Counted from the first letter of the stretch, positions 35,520 to 46,849 are shown. The stretch: DNA of 64,000 bases from Bradyrhizobium sp. (GCF_027451485.1 NZ_DAIDJE010000048.1:1-64000); one strand, 5' to 3'. A program made the numbers and translations. The notes: generated by a model not told the origin, from the letters alone.

Positions 35520-37622
35520 CTAGCCTCCCACACCGAACATGAACCAGGTGATGAAGCCGGCGACCCCGATCAGCATCGCAAAGGCGTAGTGATAGAGATA
35601 GCCGGTCTGAAGTTTGACGGCGCTTCGGGTCACATCGAGCACCCGCGCCGAGACGCCGTCCGGACCGAGACCGTCGATGATCTTGCCGTCGCCGACCTTC
35701 CAAAGGAAGCGCCCGATCCATTTCGCCGGACGGACGAAGATCACATCGTACAGCTCGTCGAAGTACCACTTGTTGAGCAGGAACTTGTAGAGCAGCGGCT
35801 GCTGGTTCGCCAGTTCGACCGGCAGATACGGCCGGCGAATATAGAACAGCCAGGACACCGCAAAGCCGATGACCATCATCAGCGTCGGCAACAACCCGAG
35901 CAGATACGGCATCCGCTCCATATCCTCCAGGATATGTGGGTTCATCTTCACGGATTCGCGGAAGAATTCTTCGACCCCGTGCGGGCCGGTGAATATCTCC
36001 TTGAAGGGGAAGCCGGCCAGGATTGAGCCGACGGCAAGCAGGCCGATCGGAACCAGCATGGTCAATGGCGATTCATGCGCGGCTTCGTAATGCTCCTGGT
36101 CGTGCGGCTCGCCGTGGAAGGTCTTGAAGATCAGACGCCACGAATAGAACGAGGTGAGTCCGGCCGCGACCACTGTGGCCAGATAGCCGTAGGTCGCAAA
36201 CGGATTATGCGAGGCGAAAGCGGACTCGATGATCGCGTCCTTTGAGAAGTAGCCGGCGGTCAGCGGGAATCCTGTCAATGCCAGCGTACCGACGACCATG
36301 ACGAGATAGGTGAAGGGAATCCGGTCCTTCAGGCCGCCCATGTTGCGGATGTCCTGCTCGTGATGCATCGCATAGATCACCGAGCCCGAGCCCAAGAACA
36401 ACAGTGCCTTGAAGAAGGCGTGAGTGAACAGGTGGAACATGCCCACCGAGTAAGCGCCCGCCCCCATCGCCACGAACATGTAGCCGAGCTGCGAACAGGT
36501 TGAATAGGCGACGATGCGCTTGATGTCGTTCTGGACGAGGCCGATGGTCGCGGCAAAGAACGCGGTCGTGCCGCCGATGAACATCACGAAGGCCTGCGCG
36601 TCCGGCGCCAGTTCGAATAGCGGCGAAAGCCGTGCCACCATGAATACGCCGGCGGTGACCATGGTCGCGGCATGGATCAGTGCGGAGACCGGCGTCGGGC
36701 CCTCCATCGCGTCGGGCAACCAGGTGTGCAGCAGGAACTGGGCAGATTTGCCCATCGCCCCCGTGAACAGCAGCAGGCAAGCCAGGGTCAGCGCATCAGG
36801 ATGCCAGCCGAACAGATTGATCGTCTTGCCGGTCAGAGCGGGCGCCGCGCCGAAGATTGTTTCGAAGTCGGTCGACCCGATCAGCATGAATACGGCGAAG
36901 ATGCCGAGCGCAAAACCGAAGTCGCCGACGCGGTTCACCACGAAAGCCTTTATCGCCGCCGCATTCGCCGACGGCCTCTGATACCAGAAGCCGATCAAGA
37001 GATAGCTCGCCAGACCCACGCCCTCCCAGCCAAAAAACAGCTGCACGAGGTTGTCGGCCGTCACGAGCATCAGCATCGCGAAGGTGAAGAGCGAGAGGTA
37101 ACCGAAGAACCGCGGCTGGTTCGGATCCTCGTCCATGTAGCCAATCGAATAGAGATGGACGAGCGAGGACACCGTGTTGACCACCACCAGCATCACGGCG
37201 GTCAGCGCATCCACCCTCAGCGTCCAGGAGACCTGGAGATCGCCGGACGTGATCCACGGGAACAGGGCCACCCTGACGTCGTGATGGGCAAAGCCCACGT
37301 CGTAGAGCATGAACCAGGACAGCGCCGCGGAAACTAGCAGAAGTCCCGTGGTGATCAGCTCGGCCGCGCGTGATCCGACGGCCGGCGGCTCGCTCACATG
37401 GTCGCCATGACCATGCCCGTGGTCATCATGGGCTGTCGGTTCATGGCTCGGGTTGTGGATGACGCTTGCGTCGCCGCCGACCGGCGCTCCTCCGTGGCCG
37501 TGCACATCGTCGTGATGTTCCACCTCGTCGCCGCTTGGATTGCGCCCGTGCGCGCCAACGACCGAGATCACGCCTGCGATGACGGCGCCGATCAACGGCA
37601 GAAAAACGATTGCCTGAATCAT
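35520..37622 (-). CDS. nuoL: NADH-quinone oxidoreductase subunit L
   Basis: Largest antiporter-like subunit (ND5 homologue), 700 residues, with the long C-terminal lateral helix that spans the membrane arm. The HTWLPDAMEGPTPVSALIHA motif marks the proton channel. An unusually His/Asp-rich loop (about residues 33-75, with many His-Asp and His-Gly-His groups) lies near the N-terminus on the first loop. It is a notable insertion with possible metal binding, compared with the short loop I expect in enteric NuoL. Confidence 0.97.
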   Translation of the reverse strand: MIQAIVFLPLIGAVIAGVISVVGAHGRNPSGDEVEHHDDVHGHGGAPVGGDASVIHNPSHEPTAHDDHGHGHGDHVSEPPAVGSRAAELITTGLLLVSAALSWFMLYDVGFAHHDVRVALFPWITSGDLQVSWTLRVDALTAVMLVVVNTVSSLVHLYSIGYMDEDPNQPRFFGYLSLFTFAMLMLVTADNLVQLFFGWEGVGLASYLLIGFWYQRPSANAAAIKAFVVNRVGDFGFALGIFAVFMLIGSTDFETIFGAAPALTGKTINLFGWHPDALTLACLLLFTGAMGKSAQFLLHTWLPDAMEGPTPVSALIHAATMVTAGVFMVARLSPLFELAPDAQAFVMFIGGTTAFFAATIGLVQNDIKRIVAYSTCSQLGYMFVAMGAGAYSVGMFHLFTHAFFKALLFLGSGSVIYAMHHEQDIRNMGGLKDRIPFTYLVMVVGTLALTGFPLTAGYFSKDAIIESAFASHNPFATYGYLATVVAAGLTSFYSWRLIFKTFHGEPHDQEHYEAAHESPLTMLVPIGLLAVGSILAGFPFKEIFTGPHGVEEFFRESVKMNPHILEDMERMPYLLGLLPTLMMVIGFAVSWLFYIRRPYLPVELANQQPLLYKFLLNKWYFDELYDVIFVRPAKWIGRFLWKVGDGKIIDGLGPDGVSARVLDVTRSAVKLQTGYLYHYAFAMLIGVAGFITWFMFGVGG

Positions 37623-37630
37623 CTCGCGCG

Positions 37631-37939
37631 CTAGCCCTTCATCAGATTGACGTCTTCAACCGCGATCGAGCCGCGATTGCGGAAATATACCACCAGGACC
37701 GCAAGGCCGATCGCAGCTTCCGCCGCCGCCACCGTCAGCACCAGAAGCGCGAACACCTGGCCTACGATATCGCCGATGAAGGTCGAGAAAGCCACGAGGT
37801 TGACGTTGACCGCAAGGAGGATCAGCTCGATCGACATCAGGATGACGATGATATTCTTGCGGTTGAGGAAGATGCCGAGAATCCCGAGCGTGAACAGGAT
37901 GGCGCCGACCGCCAGATAGTGCCCCAGACCGACCGTCAT
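37631..37939 (-). CDS. nuoK: NADH-quinone oxidoreductase subunit K
   Basis: ND4L homologue, 102 residues, three helices. The membrane-embedded Glu of proton transfer is seen in [14 protein letters not shown]. The start at 37939 gives the standard length and overlaps the nuoJ stop by 4 bases; a start three codons upstream is less likely. Confidence 0.96.
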   Translation of the reverse strand: MTVGLGHYLAVGAILFTLGILGIFLNRKNIIVILMSIELILLAVNVNLVAFSTFIGDIVGQVFALLVLTVAAAEAAIGLAVLVVYFRNRGSIAVEDVNLMKG

Positions 37940-38574
37940 CGCACCCACTCCGCCTGGTCCGCATCCTGCAAGCCCTGGCCCGAGGCAACCTTGCGCACGG
38001 ACATCACCATTTCCACCGTCCGTGCATTCTGCACGCTGATGTCCTGCCGCTTGACGTACGCCTTATGCCGTAGCGTCAGCACGATCGCGCCTATCATGGC
38101 AACCAGGAGCACCATGCCCGCAATCTGGAAGTAATGGATGTATTTCGTGTAGAGCACGAGACCCAAGGCTTCCGTGTTGCTGACGTTGGCGGGGATTGCC
38201 GACGTGATCGATTTGGCGACGTTGGGGCTGATCACCCAGCCGCCGCCGATCAGAAGCAATTCGACGAGAAAGATGCCTCCAATCACGAGCCCGACCGGCA
38301 AATATTCGATGAAGCCCTCGCGCAACTCGGCAAAGTCGACGTCGAGCATCATGATCACGAACAGGAACAGCACCGCGACCGCGCCGACATAGACGACGAC
38401 CAAGATCATCGCCAGGAACTCGGCCCCCATCAGCACGAACAGGCCCGACGCGTTCACGAAGGCGAGGATCAGGAACAGCACGGAGTGCACGGGATTGCGC
38501 GAGACGATCACCATGACCGCGGAAGCCACGCAGACGCCCGCAAAAAGATAAAAGAACAGGGCCGGAAGGATCAT
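37936..38574 (-). CDS. nuoJ: NADH-quinone oxidoreductase subunit J
   Basis: ND6 homologue, 212 residues, about five helices with the conserved [16 protein letters not shown] stretch (third helix, with the pi-bulge region). It connects quinone reduction to the membrane-arm channels. The C-terminal tail is longer than in E. coli. It lies 9 bases after nuoI. Confidence 0.96.
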   Translation of the reverse strand: MILPALFFYLFAGVCVASAVMVIVSRNPVHSVLFLILAFVNASGLFVLMGAEFLAMILVVVYVGAVAVLFLFVIMMLDVDFAELREGFIEYLPVGLVIGGIFLVELLLIGGGWVISPNVAKSITSAIPANVSNTEALGLVLYTKYIHYFQIAGMVLLVAMIGAIVLTLRHKAYVKRQDISVQNARTVEMVMSVRKVASGQGLQDADQAEWVR

Positions 38575-38583
38575 CCCCTCACC

Positions 38584-39078
38584 TCACCGGTATGGCGCGT
38601 CTTGAGCGATCGACTTGGCAATCTCGCGCTCCCAGCGGTCGCCGTTCGCCAGCAGCTTCGCTTTGTCATAATAAAGCTCCTCGCGCGTCTCCGTCGCGAA
38701 TTCGAAGTTCGGTCCCTCGACGATGGCATCGACCGGGCAGGCCTCCTGGCACAGCCCGCAATAGATGCATTTCACCATGTCGATGTCGTAGCGCACCGTG
38801 CGGCGCGTGCCGTCATTGCGACGCGGACCCGCCTCGATCGTAATCGCCTGTGCCGGACAGATCGCCTCGCACAGCTTGCAGGCGATGCAGCGCTCTTCCC
38901 CGTTCGGATAACGGCGCAGTGCGTGCTCGCCGCGGAAGCGCGGCGAGATCGGGTTCTTCTCAAACGGATAGTTGATGGTCGGCTTCGGCTTGAAGAAATA
39001 GCGCATGGCGAGAACGAACGCCGAGACGAATTCCGTCAACAGAAGCGAGCGGGTGGTGGCGTTGATGTTGATACTCAT
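38584..39078 (-). CDS. nuoI: NADH-quinone oxidoreductase subunit I
   Basis: Peripheral 8Fe ferredoxin-type subunit carrying clusters N6a and N6b. The 164-residue protein has the two cluster motifs [12 protein letters not shown] and [12 protein letters not shown]. The start at 39078 matches the family N-terminus. The gene begins 7 bases after nuoH. Confidence 0.96.
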   Translation of the reverse strand: MSININATTRSLLLTEFVSAFVLAMRYFFKPKPTINYPFEKNPISPRFRGEHALRRYPNGEERCIACKLCEAICPAQAITIEAGPRRNDGTRRTVRYDIDMVKCIYCGLCQEACPVDAIVEGPNFEFATETREELYYDKAKLLANGDRWEREIAKSIAQDAPYR

Positions 39079-39085
39079 AGCGACC

Positions 39086-40156
39086 TCATTTCGGCGCGAT
39101 CCCCGCAAGTTGCAGTACGCCCGCAACGACGACCACCATCGCGAGCGACAACGGCAGGAACACCTTCCAGCCGAGTCTCATCAACTGGTCGTAGCGGTAG
39201 CGCGGGACGATGGCCTTGGCCATCGCGAACAGGAAGAACATGAAAAACAATTTCAGCGCGAACCAGATCACGCCCGGCACCCAGGTGAAGGGCGGCAAGT
39301 TCACCGGCGGCAGCCAGCCCCCCAAGAACAGGATCGTCGCCATCGCGCACATCGTGGTGATCGCGACGTATTCTCCCAGCATGAACAGCAGGTAAGGCGT
39401 CGAGCCATACTCGACCATGAAGCCGGCAACCAGTTCGGATTCAGCCTCGACCAGATCGAATGGCGGACGGTTGGTTTCCGCCAGCGCCGAGACGTAGAAC
39501 ACGACGAACATCGGAAATAGCGGCCACACATACCAGTTCAGGATGGTGAGCTGCGGCAGGCCGATCAGGCTCGCCAACCCCCGCGCCTGCTGCGCCTCGA
39601 CCACGCCCGACAGGTTGAGCGTGCCGGCGCACAACAGAACGGTGATGATGACAAAGCCGATCGAGACTTCGTAACTCACCATCTGCGCCGCCGAGCGCAA
39701 GGCCGCAAGGAACGGATATTTCGAGTTCGACGACCAGCCGGCCATGATGATGCCGTAGATCGACAGCGAGGAAATCGCGAAGATGTAGAGAATGCCGACA
39801 TTGATGTCGGCGATCGCCCAGCCGAAATTGGTCGGGATCACCGCCCAGGCGGCCAGCGCGAGCACGCAGGAGACCAGCGGCGCCAGCAGGAAAACGCCCT
39901 TGTTGGCGCCGGCGGGAATGGTCGGCTCCTTCAGCACGAACTTCAGAAGATCGGCGAACGACTGGAACAGGCCGAACGGCCCGACCACGTTAGGGCCACG
40001 CCTGATCTGTACCGCCGCCCAGATCTTGCGGTCGGCCAGCAGGATATAGGCGATTGCGACCAGGAGAACGACCAGCAGGAGCAGGCTCTCGGCCACCATG
40101 ATGATCAACGGCCACAGGAAGCCGGTCCAGAATGCGCTTGCGAAGAATTCAGTCAT
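39086..40156 (-). CDS. nuoH: NADH-quinone oxidoreductase subunit H
   Basis: ND1 homologue, 356 residues with about eight membrane helices, forming the quinone entry chamber together with NuoB and NuoD. The conserved [19 protein letters not shown] segment and the charged loop [18 protein letters not shown] are present. It starts 10 bases after nuoG. Confidence 0.97.
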   Translation of the reverse strand: MTEFFASAFWTGFLWPLIIMVAESLLLLVVLLVAIAYILLADRKIWAAVQIRRGPNVVGPFGLFQSFADLLKFVLKEPTIPAGANKGVFLLAPLVSCVLALAAWAVIPTNFGWAIADINVGILYIFAISSLSIYGIIMAGWSSNSKYPFLAALRSAAQMVSYEVSIGFVIITVLLCAGTLNLSGVVEAQQARGLASLIGLPQLTILNWYVWPLFPMFVVFYVSALAETNRPPFDLVEAESELVAGFMVEYGSTPYLLFMLGEYVAITTMCAMATILFLGGWLPPVNLPPFTWVPGVIWFALKLFFMFFLFAMAKAIVPRYRYDQLMRLGWKVFLPLSLAMVVVVAGVLQLAGIAPK

Positions 40157-40166
40157 CTGGTCACGC

Positions 40167-42242
40167 TCACTCCGCTGCCGTCAGCATGCGCCCGGAGGCA
40201 AGACGCGAGCATTCCGCCATTACGGCAGACGCCCGTGCGATCGGGTTGGTCAGATAGAAGTCCTCAACCGACGCCTTGAACGGCACCTTTTCAACCTCGC
40301 CGCCGCGGGTGGCAAGCGCCTTGATGGCCGCCGCATCGCCCGCCGCGATCTGGTCGAGGCGCATCAGATGCGGCGCTGTCTTGAAGAGGGCCTGACGCAG
40401 CGACGCCAGCGAGTCGAACGGCAGCTTTTTCCCCAAAACTTCCGACAGTGCGCGGATGATCGCCCAATCTTCGCGCGCTTCCCCGGGCGGGAAACCGGCG
40501 CGGTTGGCCATCTGCGCCCGGCCCTCGGTATTGACGAAGATACCGGACTTTTCGGTGTAAGCTGCGCCGGGCAGGATGACATCGGCCCGGTGTGCGCCGG
40601 CATCGCCATGGGTGCCGATATAAACCACGAAGGTCCCGTCCGGCACCTTCACCTCGTCGGCGCCCAGCAGGAACAGGACGTCGAGCGTTCCGAAGGTCGT
40701 CATCTGCGCCGCGTTCAATCCATCCGCTCCGGCAGCAAAACCGATGTCGAGTGCGCCGGCGCGCGAAGCGGTATCGTGCAAGACGGCAAAGCCGTCCCAG
40801 CCGTCCTTGACTGCGTCGATAGCCAACGCGAGTTTCGCGGCGCGTGCCAAAATTGCCGCCCCGTCGTGACGCCCAAACGCGCCGGCGCCAACCAGCACGA
40901 TCGGCTTCTTCGCATTCTTCAGGACGTCGGCAAAGGAATGCTTGCCGGCGGCGAGATCGCCGAACGAATCCGCTCCTGCGCCGATGTAATCATAGTCGTA
41001 GGTCAGATCGGCCTTAATCCCGATCACGCCGACCTTGAGCTGACCGGTGCGCCAGCGCTTGCGAATGCGCGCGTTGAGAACCGCGGCCTCCTTGCGCGGG
41101 TTCGAGCCCACAATCAACAGCGCATCGGCCTGGTCGATGCCGGCAATCGTCGGATTAAAAAGATAGGACGCGCGTCCGGCCTTCGGGTCGAAGGCATCGC
41201 CGCCCTGGACGGCGAGATTGACCGAGCCGAACTTGGCCAGAAGCTCTTTCAGGGCAAACATCTCTTCCACGGCGGCGAGATCGCCGGCGATGGCACCGAT
41301 GCGCTTTCCGTCGGTGCGCGAAACCTTGGCGGCAATCGCGGCAAAGGCCTGCTGCCATGAGGCCGGCTGGAGCTTGCCGTTGGCGCGGATGTAGGGCCGG
41401 TCAAGCCGCTGCGTGCGCAACCCATCGACCACGTGGCGGGTCTTGTCGGAAATCCACTCCTCGTTGATCGCCTCGTTGACGCGCGGCAGGATCCGCATCA
41501 CCTCGCGCCCGCGCGTATCCACCCGGATCGCCGAACCCACGCCGTCCATCACGTCGACCGACTGGGTCTTGCCCAGTTCCCACGGCCGCGCGGCGAAGGC
41601 GTAAGGCTTCGACGTCAACGCGCCGACGGGACAGATATCGACAAGATTGCCCTGCAACTCGGAGGTCAGCGCGCTCTCGAGATAGGTCGTGATCTCCATG
41701 TCCTCGCCGCGGCCGGTTGCGCCCATTTCCGGCGCCCCGCAAATTTCAGCCGAGAAACGGACGCACCGCGTGCACTGGATGCAGCGGGTCATCGACGTCT
41801 TGACCAGCGCGCCGAGATATTTGTCCTCGACAGCGCGCTTGTTCTCGGCGAAGCGCGAGCTGTCGACGCCATAGCCCATCGCCTGGTCCTGCAGGTCGCA
41901 TTCCCCGCCCTGGTCGCAGATCGGGCAGTCGAGCGGATGGTTGATCAGCAAAAATTCCATCACGCCTTCGCGCGCCTTCTTGACCATCGGCGAGCGGGTG
42001 GAGATCTCCGGCGGCTCTCCATTCGGTCCCGGACGGCAATCGCGCACGCCCCAGGCACAGCTGGCGACCGGCTTCGGGCCGCCCTTCACCTCGACCAGAC
42101 ACATCCGGCAATTGCCGGCGATCGAGAGCCGCTCGTGGTAGCAGAAGCGCGGGATTTCGGCGCCTGCCGCCTCACACGCCTGAAGCAGCGTGTATTCGGC
42201 GGGCACATCGATTTCTTTGCCATCGACAACGAGTTTGGTCAT
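40167..42242 (-). CDS. nuoG: NADH-quinone oxidoreductase subunit G
   Basis: Large iron-sulfur subunit of the hydrophilic arm, 691 residues. N-terminal [2Fe-2S] ligands are in the CYHERL to CRMC region, followed by the His-coordinated cluster at [18 protein letters not shown] and [10 protein letters not shown] for the [4Fe-4S] site. The rest is a molybdopterin-oxidoreductase-like domain without the cofactor. It follows the 162-residue gene by 7 bases. Confidence 0.97.
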   Translation of the reverse strand: MTKLVVDGKEIDVPAEYTLLQACEAAGAEIPRFCYHERLSIAGNCRMCLVEVKGGPKPVASCAWGVRDCRPGPNGEPPEISTRSPMVKKAREGVMEFLLINHPLDCPICDQGGECDLQDQAMGYGVDSSRFAENKRAVEDKYLGALVKTSMTRCIQCTRCVRFSAEICGAPEMGATGRGEDMEITTYLESALTSELQGNLVDICPVGALTSKPYAFAARPWELGKTQSVDVMDGVGSAIRVDTRGREVMRILPRVNEAINEEWISDKTRHVVDGLRTQRLDRPYIRANGKLQPASWQQAFAAIAAKVSRTDGKRIGAIAGDLAAVEEMFALKELLAKFGSVNLAVQGGDAFDPKAGRASYLFNPTIAGIDQADALLIVGSNPRKEAAVLNARIRKRWRTGQLKVGVIGIKADLTYDYDYIGAGADSFGDLAAGKHSFADVLKNAKKPIVLVGAGAFGRHDGAAILARAAKLALAIDAVKDGWDGFAVLHDTASRAGALDIGFAAGADGLNAAQMTTFGTLDVLFLLGADEVKVPDGTFVVYIGTHGDAGAHRADVILPGAAYTEKSGIFVNTEGRAQMANRAGFPPGEAREDWAIIRALSEVLGKKLPFDSLASLRQALFKTAPHLMRLDQIAAGDAAAIKALATRGGEVEKVPFKASVEDFYLTNPIARASAVMAECSRLASGRMLTAAE

Positions 42243-42249
42243 TGCTGTC

Positions 42250-42738
42250 TCAAGTCTTTCCCAGCTTGCAGTCCGGCGGCATGACGCTGGCGGATATGAA
42301 GGATTTCTTCACCCAGTCCTGGGTGACGGTGCCGTAGGTCGCGAGATAGGTGGGCTCGGACTGGTTCTTCTCGCAGAGAAACGGCAGATGCGGCTTCAGG
42401 TCGTAGTCGCAGGAGGCGAGCCATTCCCGCCGGTCCGAAAAGGCGGCGAAGGCTTCCTCGCATGCATAAAGGAAATACGACACGAAGCTTTCGTACTGGA
42501 CCTGAAGATCATGCCCGCCCGCCTTGATCGCCGCGTAATCGGGCGATGAAAACTTCGGGTTCTTGAAAGCAAGATCGGTGTAGGCAAGAAACGCCTGCCG
42601 CGCGGCGACGGCGCGGTTGTTGGAACGGATTTCGTTGATCTGGAACAGGATCGCGACAAAGCCGAGCAGCGCCACGGCCGCCTGCGCCATCTGCGCCAGC
42701 GTCCCGAACTTCTGCCAGAATGTTGCGGGCAGCGCCAT
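42250..42738 (-). CDS. Unknown one-helix protein inside the nuo operon
   Basis: A 162-residue protein between nuoF and nuoG, 5 and 7 bases from its neighbours, so it must be co-transcribed. One membrane helix (about residues 17-33) is near the N-terminus, followed by a soluble domain with Cys at 93, 110, 122 and 157 and many aromatic residues. No iron-sulfur or known domain pattern was found. A short N-terminus before the helix suggests a signal anchor, with the domain outside or inside undetermined. It is a candidate accessory subunit or assembly factor of complex I; that is inference from position. Confidence 0.8.
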   Translation of the reverse strand: MALPATFWQKFGTLAQMAQAAVALLGFVAILFQINEIRSNNRAVAARQAFLAYTDLAFKNPKFSSPDYAAIKAGGHDLQVQYESFVSYFLYACEEAFAAFSDRREWLASCDYDLKPHLPFLCEKNQSEPTYLATYGTVTQDWVKKSFISASVMPPDCKLGKT

Positions 42739-42743
42739 ATATC

Positions 42744-44069
42744 CTACTCCGCCGCGACCATATGTTGGGGGTCAAGAATGCCCTGATCGTCGAGGTCGGC
42801 CTTATGCGAATATTGATCGATGCGTTCTTCGATCTCATGACGGAAATGCGCGATCAGGCCCTGGATCGGCCAGGCTGCGGCATCACCGAGCGCGCAGATG
42901 GTGTGGCCCTCGACCTGCTTGGTGACTTCCAGCAGCATGTCGATTTCGCGCTTGTGGGCACGACCTTCCGCCATGCGGGTCAAGACGCGCCACATCCACC
43001 CCGTGCCTTCGCGGCAAGGCGTGCACTGGCCACAGCTCTCATGCTTGTAGAAATAGGAGATGCGGGCGATCGCGCGGATGAGGTCGGTCGATTTGTCCAT
43101 CACGATCACGGCGGCGGTGCCAAGCCCCGAGCGCAGCTTTCCGAGACTGTCGAAATCCATCGGCGTGTCGATGATCTGCTCGGCCGGCACCATGCGCACC
43201 GACGAGCCGCCGGGAATTACCGCCTTCAGATTATCCCAGCCGCCGCGAATGCCGCCGCAATGTTTTTCGATCAGTTCGCGGAACGGAATGCCCATCGCCT
43301 CTTCGACGTTGCATGGCCGCTGCACGTGACCTGAGATGCAGAACAGCTTGGTGCCGACATTGTTCGGCCGGCCGATGGCGGCGAACCAGGCTGCCCCCCG
43401 GCGCAGGATATCGGGGGCGACGGCGATCGACTCGACGTTGTTCACCGTCGTTGGGCAGCCGAACAGCCCAACATTGGCCGGGAACGGCGGCTTCAGCCGC
43501 GGCTGGCCCTTCTTGCCTTCGAGGCTTTCCAGGAGCGCCGTCTCTTCGCCGCAGATATAGGCGCCGGCGCCGTGAGTGACGTAGAGATCGAACGGCCAGC
43601 CATGGACGTTATCCTTGCCGATCAGCTTGGCCTCGTAGGCCTGGTCGACCGCGGCCTGAAGATGCTCCCGCTCGCGGATGAACTCGCCGCGCACGTAGAT
43701 GTAGCACGCGTGCGCGCCCATCGCGAAGCTCGCGAGCAGGCAACCCTCGATCAGCAGATGCGGATCGTGCCGCATGATCTCGCGGTCCTTGCAGGTGCCG
43801 GGCTCGGATTCGTCGGCGTTGACCACGAGATAGCTCGGGCGCCCGTCCTTGGATTCCTTCGGCATGAAGGACCATTTCATCCCGGTCGGGAATCCGGCGC
43901 CGCCGCGGCCGCGCAGGCCGGAGGCCTTCATCTCGTTGATGATCCAGTCGCGCCCCTTCTCGATGATCGCCTTGGTTCCATCCCAGGCGCCGCGACGCCG
44001 AGCACCCTCGAGGCCCCAGTCGTGCAGGCCGTAGAGATTTTTGAAGATGCGGTCCTTATCCTCGAGCAT
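42744..44069 (-). CDS. nuoF: NADH-quinone oxidoreductase subunit F
   Basis: NADH- and FMN-binding subunit with cluster N3, 441 residues. The Gly-rich FMN/NADH region is [13 protein letters not shown] and the cluster ligands are in [12 protein letters not shown]. It takes hydride from NADH and passes electrons to NuoE and NuoG. Its start shares one base with the nuoE stop, indicating coupling. Confidence 0.97.
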   Translation of the reverse strand: MLEDKDRIFKNLYGLHDWGLEGARRRGAWDGTKAIIEKGRDWIINEMKASGLRGRGGAGFPTGMKWSFMPKESKDGRPSYLVVNADESEPGTCKDREIMRHDPHLLIEGCLLASFAMGAHACYIYVRGEFIREREHLQAAVDQAYEAKLIGKDNVHGWPFDLYVTHGAGAYICGEETALLESLEGKKGQPRLKPPFPANVGLFGCPTTVNNVESIAVAPDILRRGAAWFAAIGRPNNVGTKLFCISGHVQRPCNVEEAMGIPFRELIEKHCGGIRGGWDNLKAVIPGGSSVRMVPAEQIIDTPMDFDSLGKLRSGLGTAAVIVMDKSTDLIRAIARISYFYKHESCGQCTPCREGTGWMWRVLTRMAEGRAHKREIDMLLEVTKQVEGHTICALGDAAAWPIQGLIAHFRHEIEERIDQYSHKADLDDQGILDPQHMVAAE

Positions 44070-44680
44070 CAGGTGGTTTCCTTCAGCGTAGTCGGTCCGC
44101 CGACAGGCGCGGAGAACTGGCGATCAATCTGCGGCCCGGGCTTCGGCGGCTTGCCGGTGGCAAAGCCGTCCAGCACCTTGCCGAAGCTCTCCTTGGTCAA
44201 GTCCTCATAGGTATCCTTCCCGATCAGGACCATCGGTGCGTTCACACAGGCGCCGAGACACTCGACCTCCTCCCAGGAAAAATTGCCGTCCTTCGACAGA
44301 TGGAAGGGATCGTGATGGATCCGGCTCTGGCAGACCTCGATCAGATCGCCCGCCCCGCGCAGGCGGCACGGCGTCGTGCCGCAGACCTGCACGTGCGCCT
44401 TCTTGCCGACCGGCGCCAGCTGGAACATGGTGTAGAAGGTCGCAACTTCGAGCACGCGGATATAGGGCATGTCGAGCAGGTCGGCGACCGCGCGGATCGC
44501 CGCTTCCGACACCCAGCCCTCGTGCTGCTCCTGCACCCGCCACAGGATCGCGATGACGGCCGAGGCCTGACGTCCGGGCGGATACTTGGCGATTTCCTTC
44601 TTCGCCCATTCAAGATTCTCCGGCGTGAACGTAAAGCTCGCAGGCTGGACTTCCTTGGGCGCAAGGCGACGAACGGACAT
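44069..44680 (-). CDS. nuoE: NADH-quinone oxidoreductase subunit E
   Basis: Thioredoxin-like [2Fe-2S] subunit (cluster N1a), 203 residues. The ligand pattern is [11 protein letters not shown] and CLGACVNAP. The C-terminal tail beyond the fold is longer than in E. coli. It follows the FkbM methyltransferase gene by 13 bases. Confidence 0.96.
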   Translation of the reverse strand: MSVRRLAPKEVQPASFTFTPENLEWAKKEIAKYPPGRQASAVIAILWRVQEQHEGWVSEAAIRAVADLLDMPYIRVLEVATFYTMFQLAPVGKKAHVQVCGTTPCRLRGAGDLIEVCQSRIHHDPFHLSKDGNFSWEEVECLGACVNAPMVLIGKDTYEDLTKESFGKVLDGFATGKPPKPGPQIDRQFSAPVGGPTTLKETT

Positions 44681-44693
44681 CGTATTCAGTCTC

Positions 44694-45656
44694 TCATTGC
44701 ATGCGGCGGCCGGCGCTGGCGTTCAGGGCAGCAATTCGCTCCTGCCAGAACGCGCTTGACGTGCCGAAGACGTTGTAGCCGATGTGGGAGGAAACCTTGA
44801 TGCGGTCGAGGATCGAAAGCTCGGTCACGGTCTCAAGGCGGTTGGAACGGGGGTCGTAGACGATCAGCTGAAGCGGTGTCTGATCGAGGATATAGCGCGA
44901 CACGGTGTGGTCGGGGTCGTTGCCGTGCTCCTCGCAAATGATCACGCTGTCGCCGGCAAGCAATTTCGTGCCGCCCTTGATGGCGTCGATTTCGACGCCC
45001 TCGACGTCGAGCTTGATAAGGTACTTGCCGCCCGGCGCGATCCTGCCTTCAGCGAGGAGATCATCGAGCGCCATCACCGGCACTTCTTCGCCGCCGACCG
45101 TGCCGCCGGCGATGCTGAACGCCTCGTGCTTGGTACCCGACAGCCGAGCGGTGCCCTTCGCAGCGCCGATGGCGCACTTCAGCGTCTCAAAGCGGCTGCC
45201 ATTGACCTTCGCGTTATTGGCGAGCTTGGCAAAATTTTCCGAGGATGGTTCGAAGGCGATAGCCTTGTGCGCGCCGAAGGGCTTGCTCGTCACCAGTACC
45301 GACCAGTAGCCGTAATTGGCGCCGCAATCGAGCAGCGTGTAGTCGACATCGACGGAATGACGGAACAGCAATTCGAGTTCGTCTTCGTAATGATAGGAAC
45401 GGTCGAGCAGCTTGCTCCAATAGCCGTCACCATAGGGAAACTCGAACGTCGCATCCTCATTTAGCCTGATGGCGATGTTCCGCTCCGGCAGCGTCTTGCG
45501 CAGCAGGTTGGCGCAACCGTTGTAGCCGCGATGGAAGAAATGAGAGGAGATTTTCGAGCCCGTCACCAGCGCCAAGGCAGCCGTCCGCTCCCACAGGTTG
45601 GCCCCTTCGAGGGCGCCCGAGGCTCGGTCGAACTGGATGGGCGGCGTTGCGATCAC
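44694..45656 (-). CDS. FkbM family SAM-dependent methyltransferase within the nuo operon
   Basis: A 320-residue protein whose central domain matches FkbM-type methyltransferases. The SAM motif [14 protein letters not shown] is near residues 108-121 and the [14 protein letters not shown] motif near 215. No signal peptide or membrane helix is seen, so it is cytoplasmic. It lies between nuoD and nuoE: its ATG overlaps the nuoD stop by 4 bases and its stop is 13 bases from nuoE. The family normally O-methylates sugars, phenols or other small molecules, so its target here is unknown. Possible targets are a quinone precursor, a complex I subunit or an unrelated molecule whose gene became trapped in the operon. 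Confidence 0.88.
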   Translation of the reverse strand: MIATPPIQFDRASGALEGANLWERTAALALVTGSKISSHFFHRGYNGCANLLRKTLPERNIAIRLNEDATFEFPYGDGYWSKLLDRSYHYEDELELLFRHSVDVDYTLLDCGANYGYWSVLVTSKPFGAHKAIAFEPSSENFAKLANNAKVNGSRFETLKCAIGAAKGTARLSGTKHEAFSIAGGTVGGEEVPVMALDDLLAEGRIAPGGKYLIKLDVEGVEIDAIKGGTKLLAGDSVIICEEHGNDPDHTVSRYILDQTPLQLIVYDPRSNRLETVTELSILDRIKVSSHIGYNVFGTSSAFWQERIAALNASAGRRMQ

Positions 45657-46849
45657 CGATCAACCTCTCCGAACACGATGTCGAGGGAGCCGAGAATGGC
45701 CGAGACGTCGGCGAGCAGGTGGCCGCGGCAGATGAAATCCATCGCCTGCAAATGTGCAAAGCCCGGCGCGCGAATCTTGCACTTGTAGGGCTTGTTGGAC
45801 CCGTCGGCGACGAGATAGACGCCGAACTCGCCCTTCGGCGCTTCGACGGCCGCATAGACCTGACCGGCCGGGACGTGAAAACCTTCCGTGTAGAGCTTGA
45901 AGTGATGGATCAGGGCCTCCATCGAGCGCTTCATTTCGCCCCGGCGAGGCGGGAAGATTTTGTGATCCTGGATCGCCACCGGCCCCTGCCCGTCGGGGCT
46001 GCGCAATTTGGCGATGCACTGCTTCATGATTTTCACCGACTGCCGCATTTCTTCCATGCGGATGCAGTAGCGGTCGTAGCAGTCGCCGTTTTTGCCGATC
46101 GGAATATCGAAATCCATCTCGGCATAGCATTCGTAAGGCTGGGCCTTGCGAAGATCCCAGGCCGCGCCGGAGCCGCGCACCATGACGCCCGAGAAACCCC
46201 ATTCCCAGGCCTGTTGCAGCGTGACGACGCCGATGTCGACGTTGCGCTGCTTGAAGATGCGGTTGCCGGTCAGCAAGGTTTCGAGGTCGTCGATGACCGT
46301 CGGGAACGCGTCGCACCAGGTGTCGATATCGTCGATCAGTTTCGCCGGCAGATCCTGGTGCACGCCGCCGATGCGGAAATAGGCCGCATGCATGCGCGAG
46401 CCCGAAGCGCGCTCGTAGAACACCATCAGCTTCTCGCGTTCCTCAAAGCCCCACAGCGGCGGGGTGAGCGCGCCGACATCCATCGCCTGTGTCGTGACGT
46501 TGAGAAGATGCGAAAGGATGCGTCCGATCTCGCAATACAGAACCCGGATCAACTGGCCGCGGCGCGGCACCTCGATGCCGAGCAGCTTTTCCGCCGCAAG
46601 GCAGAATGCGTGCTCCTGATTCATCGGCGCGACGTAGTCCAGCCGGTCGAAATACGGAATCGCCTGAAGATAGGTCTTGGCCTCGATCAGCTTTTCGGTG
46701 CCGCGGTGAAGCAGGCCGATATGGGGGTCGACGCGGGCGACGACCTCGCCGTCCAGTTCCAGCACGAGACGCAGCACACCGTGCGCCGCCGGATGCTGCG
46801 GGCCAAAATTGATGGTGAAGTTGCGCAAGCTTTGCGGTTGCTCGTTCAT
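45653..46849 (-). CDS. nuoD: NADH-quinone oxidoreductase subunit D
   Basis: The 49-kDa subunit that lines the quinone site with NuoB, 398 residues. The [20 protein letters not shown] segment near the N-terminus contains the conserved quinone-contact His, and [18 protein letters not shown] is also diagnostic. NuoC and NuoD are separate genes here, unlike the E. coli fusion. Its stop overlaps the methyltransferase ATG and its ATG overlaps the nuoC stop. Confidence 0.97.
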   Translation of the reverse strand: MNEQPQSLRNFTINFGPQHPAAHGVLRLVLELDGEVVARVDPHIGLLHRGTEKLIEAKTYLQAIPYFDRLDYVAPMNQEHAFCLAAEKLLGIEVPRRGQLIRVLYCEIGRILSHLLNVTTQAMDVGALTPPLWGFEEREKLMVFYERASGSRMHAAYFRIGGVHQDLPAKLIDDIDTWCDAFPTVIDDLETLLTGNRIFKQRNVDIGVVTLQQAWEWGFSGVMVRGSGAAWDLRKAQPYECYAEMDFDIPIGKNGDCYDRYCIRMEEMRQSVKIMKQCIAKLRSPDGQGPVAIQDHKIFPPRRGEMKRSMEALIHHFKLYTEGFHVPAGQVYAAVEAPKGEFGVYLVADGSNKPYKCKIRAPGFAHLQAMDFICRGHLLADVSAILGSLDIVFGEVDR

